Assembly (NCBI RefSeq): GCF_900240215.1
Contig: NZ_LT964679.1
Coordinates: 1,092,464-1,125,036 of the forward strand
Direction of reading: 5' to 3'
DNA from: Raoultibacter timonensis
GTDB taxonomy: Bacteria; Actinomycetota; Coriobacteriia; Coriobacteriales; Eggerthellaceae
DNA: 32,573 bases
Shown here: positions 15,232-22,659 of the stretch, one piece after another
Layout of the letters: each line of letters starts with the position of its first letter
How positions within the stretch are numbered: the first letter of the stretch is position 1
The notes under the pieces: generated by a model
The model's input: the letters and a program-made list of their open reading frames with translations, nothing else
Databases searched by the model: none
What the model was told of the DNA's origin: nothing
Translations under genes and position numbers: made by a program

Positions 15232-16261
15232 AAGTATCCGAGCACCCCCTGATCTCCGCGCCCTTCATGCGACCGTGTACGGTAAAATACGTCCCCTTAC
15301 GACCGCAAGGACAATCGTCGACACCGACGATCTCGCCCTCGTCTTCGGTAAGGAGGATATGGCCCGGATAGCTTGTGGGAAGAAGGGACGTGCAACGTAT
15401 CAAGCCCCTTCCCGAAGCAACGGGCTCCATGGTCGTCGGATCGATGATCGAGACATCAGAGAACACCGACGCATGCAAATGACCGCACTCGCACTCCATG
15501 AATATCGAGCCTGTTTGCTCCACCATGCCGTAATAGTTGTAAACCTCTTCTACGCCGCAGGTCTCCCTTGCCACCCTTTTGAACGTCTCGTTCGACACGG
15601 CCTGATCGGCAAGCTTCTTCCATCCTCCGCCGTGTATCAGTACTCCGTCGATTTCAAGTTTCTTGCCTTTTCTCCTCAAAGCCTGGAAAAAATGCTCCCA
15701 TATCATAAAGGTGAAGCCGAAGAGAAATACCCGCTCTCCGTGATGCCTTTCGCAAAACGACTCGATGGCCTCGATGTCGAGATCCATGTTCTCGTCAAGG
15801 GCGTACGTGCAATCCCGCCCAAGCATGGAAAATCCGAGGATGCCCGCCCCTCGCGCGGAAAACATCGCGCGGTTTTTCACAACGGCGCTCGAATCGATGA
15901 TAAGCATGGGCATGCGAGCCTTGCCGGTAAATGAAGATACTATCCGGGAGAGCGCTTTCGATTGCCGGAACGAAGTCTGTTTATCCAGGTATATCTTCGA
16001 TACACGCTGCCCTGTAGTTCCCGATGAAGTCATGGTTTTGGCAACGTCGTCTTGCGCGATGCTCCTCAGATCGTATTCCTTGAAGAGCCGCACGGGAATT
16101 GCCGGATTCTCGCCGAGGGCACGAACGAGACGATCGTACGGAACACAGAGCTTTCGATGGTGCTCCGATAGATCTCGAAGCCATCGACGATACAACAGGC
16201 TCTTGTCCTGTGCATTAAGCCCGTAAGGGTCAAGCGAAAAGAGCTCGTCGTAATCTAGCAT
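15218..16261 (-). CDS. LuxE-like acyl-protein synthetase
   Basis: A 347-residue adenylate-forming enzyme of the LuxE/PaaK type. It has the phosphate-binding loop MTSSGTTGQ (77-85), the YYGMVEQTGS motif typical of the family, and cysteine pairs ECECGH and DDCPCGRKG that probably hold a metal, as in LuxE relatives. LuxE activates a fatty acid as acyl-AMP and transfers it to a cysteine on LuxC; the partner is encoded immediately downstream. The start has a strong GGAGGATCT site and overlaps the AMP-ligase end by seven bases. No LuxD (acyl-transferase) is present; the ACP and AMP ligase upstream may supply the acyl group instead. Confidence 0.83.
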   Translation of the reverse strand: MLDYDELFSLDPYGLNAQDKSLLYRRWLRDLSEHHRKLCVPYDRLVRALGENPAIPVRLFKEYDLRSIAQDDVAKTMTSSGTTGQRVSKIYLDKQTSFRQSKALSRIVSSFTGKARMPMLIIDSSAVVKNRAMFSARGAGILGFSMLGRDCTYALDENMDLDIEAIESFCERHHGERVFLFGFTFMIWEHFFQALRRKGKKLEIDGVLIHGGGWKKLADQAVSNETFKRVARETCGVEEVYNYYGMVEQTGSIFMECECGHLHASVFSDVSIIDPTTMEPVASGRGLIRCTSLLPTSYPGHILLTEDEGEIVGVDDCPCGRKGTYFTVHGRMKGAEIRGCSDTYERR

Positions 16262-17622
16262 AGATCCTCCAGAGAAGAGTATTGGATCTTGCCTGCATCA
16301 TTGCGAGGCAGAGCATCGATGAGCCGGACGTCGAAAGCACCTTTGTATAAACCGGTCTTTTCGGAAACGATCGATTGAATGCTTTTCGGATCGCCGTCTT
16401 CAACAAACACCCTGAGAGCATCATCTTCACCCGAACAGGCCGCAACGATCCCCTCGACCGCGAGCATCGACTCCAATTCGTCAAGATTGACCCTATTGCC
16501 GTATACCTTGAGGAAGCGCTTCATGCGGCCGACGATGCGGTAGAAGCCATCTTCGTCGCGGCAGGCCAAATCGCCCGTAGCGAGCACGCCGCCGAAATCA
16601 TCGCCCCTTGACACGTCGATGCGGCTGCTTGCATACCCCATCGAAACGTTAGGACCTCGGTACACGAGCTCGCCAGCGGTATCCGGTGCTTCGACCTCGC
16701 CGCCCGACTCGTCACGTATCGACAATTCACCCCCGGGGATAGCGATGCCGACGCTGCCGGCCTTCTCGACGCTGCGGCTTGCAGGCACATAGGCAATGCG
16801 GGCAGTCGCCTCCGTCTGACCGTACATTGCGATAAAATCGATGTTCTTCTCGGCGCATAAGCGCGCAAAGTGCTCGTGCAGATCCCTGCCGAGCCTTCCT
16901 CCAGCCTGAGTGATGTAGCGAAGGGAGGGAAGATCCATTCGTTCGAAGCGCAATCTCTTCAGCATGGAATACGTGTAGGGCACGCCACCGAACGTGGTGA
17001 CGCTCCTTGCGCGAACGAGATCCCAGAACTCCCTGTCGAACATCGTCTTCTCGGTCAGCACGAGCGAAGAGCCCGCCAAAAGATGGCTGTTGATGATAGA
17101 CAGCCCATAAGAGTACGAAAACGGCAGCGTCGTAATCGCGCAATCGCCTGGCGATATCCCAAGGTAATCGACAATCGAGATCGCATTCGCCCGAATGTTC
17201 TCATAGGTTAGCCGCACGTACTTCCTGCTTCCCGTCGACCCCGAAGTCGTAAGCATCAATGCGAGATCGGAATGGGGTTTCGCTTCGCCCGTCATGCCGG
17301 TTTCGCACAAACGGTATCTTCCGTACGATTTCTCGGAATCGGAAGAATAGCCGAACGAATCCGGGCACCAAACGTATTCGGGTTTATACGCCTCGAGCAG
17401 CGCTTCGAGCGAATCCGCATCTATACTCGAAGCAGCCATCATCACAACGGCTCGATTTCTCAAAAACCCCAGGTAACCTTCAAGGGATTCACCGGTATTG
17501 GTAGCGACGAACAGAACGAGGGAACGAGGCTCTACCCGCTTCCCTATGCGGTCCGCATTCTCAAGCATCTCTTTGTAGGTGACACTGCGTCCCTCGTCAT
17601 GGTATGCAATAGCGTCGAACAT
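16255..17622 (-). CDS. AMP-dependent acyl/aryl ligase (ANL superfamily)
   Basis: A stand-alone adenylate-forming enzyme of 455 residues from the ATG at 17622; a TTG at 17640 is an alternative start, and neither has a clear ribosome-binding site. Motifs in order are LTTSGSTGSRKYVRL (P-loop), MYGQTEAT, TGDLACRDEDGFYRIVGR, and the C-terminal catalytic lysine region NDAGKIQYS. It is compact, somewhat shorter than typical acyl-CoA synthetases, like those that load free-standing carrier proteins. The next gene upstream encodes an ACP only 25 bases away, so ACP is the likely acceptor. The acid it activates cannot be told from sequence. Confidence 0.87.
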   Translation of the reverse strand: MFDAIAYHDEGRSVTYKEMLENADRIGKRVEPRSLVLFVATNTGESLEGYLGFLRNRAVVMMAASSIDADSLEALLEAYKPEYVWCPDSFGYSSDSEKSYGRYRLCETGMTGEAKPHSDLALMLTTSGSTGSRKYVRLTYENIRANAISIVDYLGISPGDCAITTLPFSYSYGLSIINSHLLAGSSLVLTEKTMFDREFWDLVRARSVTTFGGVPYTYSMLKRLRFERMDLPSLRYITQAGGRLGRDLHEHFARLCAEKNIDFIAMYGQTEATARIAYVPASRSVEKAGSVGIAIPGGELSIRDESGGEVEAPDTAGELVYRGPNVSMGYASSRIDVSRGDDFGGVLATGDLACRDEDGFYRIVGRMKRFLKVYGNRVNLDELESMLAVEGIVAACSGEDDALRVFVEDGDPKSIQSIVSEKTGLYKGAFDVRLIDALPRNDAGKIQYSSLEDLC

Positions 17623-17647
17623 GCTGCTCAAGCATCCCAATTCTAAC

Positions 17648-17887
17648 TTACAGCTCTACATCGTAGCGAGAGAGGATTGCCTTGCCTGCCTCATAAGAGT
17701 TGAAATCGATGATGTCGTCGGTGTCGAGCATGATGTCAAAAGCGTCTTCAAGCGCCGCAATAAGCTGCATGTGCCCGACCGAATCCCAGTTCTCCACGCT
17801 CTGGTATACGAGATCGGCACCAAGCATGGCGTCATCCACTTCAAGGGTATCCTTGAAAGCCGTGTTATACGTTTCGATGTTGCTCAT
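17648..17887 (-). CDS. Acyl carrier protein (free-standing)
   Basis: A 79-residue acidic carrier protein. The phosphopantetheine attachment site is S36 in NWDSVGHM, followed by the helix LIAALEDAFDIML typical of ACP and PCP domains. The ATG at 17887 has AGGAG about nine bases upstream. It directly precedes an AMP-ligase gene, then LuxE-like, LuxC-like and FabG-like genes in one co-directional run, so it is probably dedicated to that cassette rather than to primary fatty-acid synthesis. A phosphopantetheinyl transferase is needed from elsewhere. Confidence 0.88.
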   Translation of the reverse strand: MSNIETYNTAFKDTLEVDDAMLGADLVYQSVENWDSVGHMQLIAALEDAFDIMLDTDDIIDFNSYEAGKAILSRYDVEL

Positions 17888-17913
17888 AAAAGTATCTCCT
17901 ACTCATTACGTCC

Positions 17914-18849
17914 TTATCGTCCATCCGGCGCATGGTCTTCCATTACCGTATCGACGATGAATGTCTTCTTGTTTCTCGCCGCATCGAGCGTACGTACAAG
18001 ATATTCGGCAATGATGCCCAGCGAGACGTTCGTTACCCCGAACCCGAGCAGCATTATGCTGATCATCGTAGGCCAGCCGGCGGCAAATTCAAATATGTTG
18101 AACAATTTAGCAATGATGATTCCGATTGCGCAAACGATTCCCACGGCAGCGAGAAGAATCCCGATCGATGTTATCACGCGGATGGGCGCATACGAGAACA
18201 TCACGAAACTATCGACGAACAACTTCACTTTCTTCGCAAGCGTCCATTTCGATTCACCCTGCTCTCGTTCAAGGTAGGGCACCTCTATAGCAAGTCTGCT
18301 GAACCCCATTTGGAATATCTGGAAGAATACCGATGAGTTGGATTCTATGTCGGTGTTGAGCTCCTTTTTTATCTTGCTTCCGAAAGCAACGCCGATAAGG
18401 CCTTCTGCGGGGTAATTCTCATCGATGCATCTATTGACGAGCTTCGAAAACAACCTGCTCCCAAGATCGCCCCGATACCCCGTCCGCACCGAGTATACGA
18501 GCTCGTATCCTTCCTTGAGCCCCTGGTAAAACCGATCCGCGTCTTCGATGGGCTCGGGCATATCGGACGAGTAAACCATGACGGCATCCGCATCGGCATG
18601 GTATATACCCGCTCGAATCGCCGCATGCGAACCGTAGTTTCGAGACAGCTTAACCACCTTGCTATGAGCTTTCCCGAGGTCCCACGAACACAGCACTGAG
18701 TACGTTTCATCGACGGATCCGTCGTCGACAAAGACGAACTGCAGATCAAGGTCCGTCGAATCGATGTATCCCGTGATCGCCTCGTAGAGCGATTCGAGGC
18801 TTTCGATTTCGTTGTAAGCGGGGACGACTATGGACAGATCAAGCTTCAT
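17914..18849 (-). CDS. GT2 glycosyltransferase, GtrB/CsbB/ArnC-like (polyprenyl-phosphate sugar synthase)
   Basis: A 311-residue enzyme with a GT-A domain: SIVVPAYNE (6-14), VDDGS (41-45), and SSDMPEP with D96. GESKWTLAKKVKL near residue 210 precedes two C-terminal membrane helices (about 229-255 and 266-290). This layout defines GtrB/CsbB/ArnC/DPM1-like enzymes, which transfer a sugar from a nucleotide to undecaprenyl phosphate. The next upstream gene encodes a YfhO-family membrane protein; CsbB/YfhO pairs act in three-component glycosylation of wall polymers. The ATG has AAAGGA upstream. The sugar is unknown; candidates are the amino sugars made by the other genes here. Confidence 0.87.
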   Translation of the reverse strand: MKLDLSIVVPAYNEIESLESLYEAITGYIDSTDLDLQFVFVDDGSVDETYSVLCSWDLGKAHSKVVKLSRNYGSHAAIRAGIYHADADAVMVYSSDMPEPIEDADRFYQGLKEGYELVYSVRTGYRGDLGSRLFSKLVNRCIDENYPAEGLIGVAFGSKIKKELNTDIESNSSVFFQIFQMGFSRLAIEVPYLEREQGESKWTLAKKVKLFVDSFVMFSYAPIRVITSIGILLAAVGIVCAIGIIIAKLFNIFEFAAGWPTMISIMLLGFGVTNVSLGIIAEYLVRTLDAARNKKTFIVDTVMEDHAPDGR

Positions 18850-18946
18850 TGCATTCCTTTACCATGCTCCACTGACATCAAACCTATCTAGAGTACCATA
18901 GCCATGCAGACCGCCGATCTTTTTCATAAAATGGCTAGCTTGCCCA

Positions 18947-21529
18947 TCAGCGCAGCTGCCGATCCCTCCGGCGCATGGCAACTGCAGAAGCAATGAAACC
19001 GGCTACCGCAAGCCCCGACAAACCCGCCGCGAGGCCAAGGGCAGGCGGGAAATACGTCATCTTGATTGTGTTTTCACCAGCTTCGACATCGAAGGCGATG
19101 AATGCGTCTTGGACTACCTGGGGTTCGACCACCGTCCCGTTCACCTCGATCGTCCAACCCGCATCGTAGGGTATCGTCGTGAATAGCACGCCATCGCCAT
19201 CGGAAACGTAAGTCCCCGCGACTTCGCCGTCCTTAAACGTGTCGATTTCGAAAGGATGGCTGGCAAGCTTGTCGCACGCTGCCCCGAGTTTATCCATATC
19301 AACATAAGCGGCATGGAAAACCAGGTCGTCTGCGTTTTCGGGAATATCGCCCTTGAGCATGATCGAGTGGACCCCGTCCTCGGTTTCGGCGGTTATCGGA
19401 AATACTCCTTGCGACCAATCGTCAAGATAGACGTAGAGGTATTCGTCGTTATCGTAGAGATCGACCGAGAGCTGCCAGCCATACTCGAAGTAGCCGTACA
19501 GGATAGCACCCTCGGGAGCATCCGCAGGCAGCTCGATTTCCCAAACCCATTCGCCATCGCCTCGTTCGACGAGGCGACCCCTCACGTCGACGATGCAATC
19601 GACTTCTTCGCCGACAAGTTTGTTCACCAATTCGTTTTGGTACTCGAACGGGTCTCCGTCGAATTCGATCTCGTCGAGTATCTCCGAACTCGCTTTGTAC
19701 CCAAGGGGAAGAGCGTAGGGGTTTTCGTAGAATTTCTTGCCCTCCCACGTCGATTCGATATCGGATTCGACAAACCCGGGCGGGCATTCGTCATCGGAAA
19801 CGTATCTGATGCCAAGCAGGGCATCGGATACGATCATGGGATCGTTGTAGCTGGTTCTGATGCCGCGATCAGGCGTGTATCCCAAGCGGGAAAGCACGTT
19901 TTGCACCCGATCGTCATAGGCCGAATCGTAAAGCGCTATACCCGCATAGTCAAACGCCATCGTCTCGTTGAGCGCGATACGGCGGAACGGTGAAAGGAAA
20001 TTGTACGTTTTCTCCAACCTATAGGCATTGACGTCGGTTCCGTCTTTGGCATCGACCTCCTCAAGCGCGTTCTCTCCTTCTTCGTAATACGAACCATAGC
20101 GCGAATAATAACTGGGATTGTCCGAATCGAGCCGTGTCCTGAAAATCCCATGACAGCTCAAGAGCGCCTCGAAGCTCACCGCCAAAACAAGGATCGCCGA
20201 AAGGGCGGACCGACGAAAAGCATTATCCCGGAATCTATCCAGCAAGATAACGACAAGCGGTATGGCAACGCACATGGCGATCGTCGCCACGAAAAACCGC
20301 GTGCGGGGGAAGTTCCCGTCACAGTAGATGACTACCGCGACGATCCCAACGATCACCGCCGCCTTAACAAGCCCCTTGTACGATCGATGTTCCCACCCGA
20401 CCGATAAGGCCCGGGCTGCGACGAACAAAAACAGGGCCGAGACCAGAAAGGTAAAGCGACAGTAGAACGAATTGCCGTCGCGCAAGCCAAGCCAGATCCG
20501 GTCAAACGGTGCGTACCACGTCGAGAACACCATAAAGCCGATGAATACGCCGGCAGCGACCTTCTCGCGCTTCCCTATCTTATCGCTGAGGAAGAACCAG
20601 ATCGCGCAAACGAGCGTGAGCGTACCGCAGTACATCTGGGGAAGCTGTTCTTTCTCGTATACGCCGAGGAAGAAGCTTCGAGCAAGATCATTGAGATCGT
20701 AGCGGAACTCGAACGTGAACAGTCCACCGGGAACAGCCCCCTTGCCGCCAAGCAAGCCTAACACCGTTGGCAGCAGTATGAAAAGAGACGAAAAGACCGC
20801 AAGGGAGAACGCGATCGAAAACCTGCCCGGATTGACCATGATTCCGGCCCGCACCCGCTTTGCCTGCGGAACGAACAGATAGCTTTCGAACAGGTAGAAC
20901 ATTATGCTGAACAGGCAGACCATGTATCCGTTGTAGTAGTTGCAAATAATGGTTGCAAGGAGACTCACGTAGAAGAAGACGACTTTGCCCCGATGAACAA
21001 TGCAGTAGACGCCGTACATGACAAGAGGTAGGAGGATCACCACTTCCATCCACATGGGATTGGCGGACTGCGTCGTCATAAAGAGCATCATGGAGTAGCA
21101 GACCGACAAGCACAGGGAGATCGGGCGCGACAGCGCGAACCTCCGCCTAACATAGAAATACGACGTCAGACCGGCAAGCCCGAATTTGAGAACGATCATG
21201 AGCGTGACGAAGTCCATCGGGTTGTCGCCGCAAAGCAGGATGAGCCAATTGATGGGACTCGTCAAAAGCCCAGACCATCCAGCGTACATGTTTCCGCCAA
21301 GCGATTTTGAAAACGAATAGAAAATGTTTTGATTGCCGGCTAGGCAATCCCTGAACCATTCGTAAAAGTACGTGTAGGTGATCTGCAGATCCCATACCGA
21401 GACCGCTCGATCCCCGAATGGGTACATGGACAGTATGAAAAACGATGCAACGACAATGCCGCATGGTGCCAAAAACGACAATGCGTAGAACAGAGAGCTT
21501 AAGCCATAACGTTTCATAGGTGATCGCAT
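18947..21529 (-). CDS. YfhO-family multi-pass membrane protein (GT-C glycosyltransferase-like)
   Basis: An 860-residue protein with about a dozen membrane helices in the first 450 residues, a large soluble domain (about 460-820), and one final helix followed by RRRDRQLR. The family pattern VWDLQITYTYFYEWF then SKSLGGNMYAGWSG (about residues 40-85) marks YfhO, a GT-C-fold enzyme that moves sugar from polyprenyl phosphate onto an extracellular acceptor such as lipoteichoic acid. Start ATG 21529 has GGAAAG five bases upstream; a second ATG is at 21517. It is the first gene of the glycan locus, 49 bases after coaD, and is followed by its likely GT2 partner. The acceptor is inferred. Confidence 0.85.
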   Translation of the reverse strand: MRSPMKRYGLSSLFYALSFLAPCGIVVASFFILSMYPFGDRAVSVWDLQITYTYFYEWFRDCLAGNQNIFYSFSKSLGGNMYAGWSGLLTSPINWLILLCGDNPMDFVTLMIVLKFGLAGLTSYFYVRRRFALSRPISLCLSVCYSMMLFMTTQSANPMWMEVVILLPLVMYGVYCIVHRGKVVFFYVSLLATIICNYYNGYMVCLFSIMFYLFESYLFVPQAKRVRAGIMVNPGRFSIAFSLAVFSSLFILLPTVLGLLGGKGAVPGGLFTFEFRYDLNDLARSFFLGVYEKEQLPQMYCGTLTLVCAIWFFLSDKIGKREKVAAGVFIGFMVFSTWYAPFDRIWLGLRDGNSFYCRFTFLVSALFLFVAARALSVGWEHRSYKGLVKAAVIVGIVAVVIYCDGNFPRTRFFVATIAMCVAIPLVVILLDRFRDNAFRRSALSAILVLAVSFEALLSCHGIFRTRLDSDNPSYYSRYGSYYEEGENALEEVDAKDGTDVNAYRLEKTYNFLSPFRRIALNETMAFDYAGIALYDSAYDDRVQNVLSRLGYTPDRGIRTSYNDPMIVSDALLGIRYVSDDECPPGFVESDIESTWEGKKFYENPYALPLGYKASSEILDEIEFDGDPFEYQNELVNKLVGEEVDCIVDVRGRLVERGDGEWVWEIELPADAPEGAILYGYFEYGWQLSVDLYDNDEYLYVYLDDWSQGVFPITAETEDGVHSIMLKGDIPENADDLVFHAAYVDMDKLGAACDKLASHPFEIDTFKDGEVAGTYVSDGDGVLFTTIPYDAGWTIEVNGTVVEPQVVQDAFIAFDVEAGENTIKMTYFPPALGLAAGLSGLAVAGFIASAVAMRRRDRQLR

Positions 21530-21578
21530 TATTCTTTCCGCGCTATTCCCGACAATTCTGTGTATGGTATCAAATTTC

Positions 21579-22061
21579 TTACTGTTCGGCGTACTTCTTC
21601 TCGAGCGCTTCTCGCACGCAGGGGGGGACGAACTGGCTCACGTCGCCATGAAGGCTCGCTATCTCGCGTACGACCGAAGACGAAAGGTACATGTACTCAG
21701 GCGGCGACATGATGAAGAGCGTTTCGAGGTTGCGGTCGATCTGGTAGTTGATGGCGGTCATCTGGAACTCGTATTCGAAATCCGTAATGGCTCGCAGGCC
21801 CTTGATGGCGACCGTGGTTTCCATGCGTTCGGCAAAGTCGACGAGCAGCTCGTCGAACGGCTCGACGCGGACGTTCGGCAGATGCGAGGTCGCCTGCCGT
21901 GCGAGGGCGACGCGTTCTTCGAGCGTGAAGAGCGGCTTCTTTTTCGGGGAGGCCGCAACGGCTACGATGATCTCGTCGACAAGCTGGGCGGCTCTCGTGA
22001 TCACATCCAGATGGCCTTCGGTTATCGGATCGAACGTGCCGGGCGTCATTGCTCGCTTCAT
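21579..22061 (-). CDS. coaD: Phosphopantetheine adenylyltransferase
   Basis: CoaD catalyses the fourth step of coenzyme A synthesis, joining 4'-phosphopantetheine and ATP to give dephospho-CoA. From the ATG at 22061 it is 160 residues, the usual length; longer open frame upstream belongs to rsmD. Motifs seen are MTPGTFDPITEGH near the N-terminus (the T/HxGH nucleotide-binding site) and the ISSTxVR equivalent LSSSVVRE near residue 127. The ATG lies in the rsmD stop as ATGA, a four-base overlap. In many actinobacteria the next genes are the DivIVA-like gene and yceD; here the envelope glycan locus intervenes. Confidence 0.95.
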   Translation of the reverse strand: MKRAMTPGTFDPITEGHLDVITRAAQLVDEIIVAVAASPKKKPLFTLEERVALARQATSHLPNVRVEPFDELLVDFAERMETTVAIKGLRAITDFEYEFQMTAINYQIDRNLETLFIMSPPEYMYLSSSVVREIASLHGDVSQFVPPCVREALEKKYAEQ

Positions 22062-22657
22062 GAGTTTTCGCGCATCCTTCCGAACAAGGCGATTCCCGTA
22101 TCGCCGTAGTGTTTTTTCGAAACGGTTTCCCATTGTAGCGATGCGAATGCCCCCTCAACCGCAGAATCGTCCGATTTCGCATATTCGTACGAAACGAGAG
22201 CGTCGGGGGCAAGCGCGCCCGCCCGATCGAGCGCATCGACGAGATCCGCGACGGCTGTCGGATCCATCGCGTACGGCGGATCGAGGAACACGAGGTCGAA
22301 GGCGGGGTTCGCGTAGGTCGGCGGATTCTTGAGCACGTCGTCGCGATGAAGGCGCGCCCGCGCGCCCCTTCCGAGCGTTTCGATCCCCAGGGTCTTCACG
22401 TTGTCGGCAAGCGTGCGCATCGAAGCGCCGTCGCGCTCGAAGAAGTGGACCGATGCGGCACCGCGGGACAGCGATTCCAATCCCAGCGCGCCCGAGCCGG
22501 CGAATGCGTCGAGCACAACCGCATCGCCGAAGCCTCCTCGCGCACTGGCTACTACGCTCATGAGGGCCTCGCGCACTCGATCGGTCGTCGGTCGCGTGGC
22601 GTCTCCCCTCGGAGCCTTCAGGGGACGGCCTCGGTACTCTCCCGCTACGATTCTCAC
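22058..22657 (-). CDS. rsmD: 16S rRNA (guanine(966)-N2)-methyltransferase
   Basis: A 199-residue class I methyltransferase. The N-terminus MRIVAGEYRGRPL and the RPTTDRVREALM segment are typical of RsmD. DAFAGSGALGLE (50-61) binds S-adenosylmethionine, and FLDPPY (about 123-128) is the N6/N2-guanine catalytic motif. It methylates G966 of 16S rRNA during small-subunit assembly. It starts two bases after recG and overlaps coaD by four bases, matching the common recG-rsmD-coaD order. Confidence 0.95.
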   Translation of the reverse strand: MRIVAGEYRGRPLKAPRGDATRPTTDRVREALMSVVASARGGFGDAVVLDAFAGSGALGLESLSRGAASVHFFERDGASMRTLADNVKTLGIETLGRGARARLHRDDVLKNPPTYANPAFDLVFLDPPYAMDPTAVADLVDALDRAGALAPDALVSYEYAKSDDSAVEGAFASLQWETVSKKHYGDTGIALFGRMRENS

Positions 22658-22659
22658 GC

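Noticed and set aside
14017-16261. A bioluminescence (lux) operon
   Set aside because: luxC- and luxE-like genes are present, but luxA, luxB and luxD are absent and the surroundings are glycan and ACP-linked genes, so light production is not supported.
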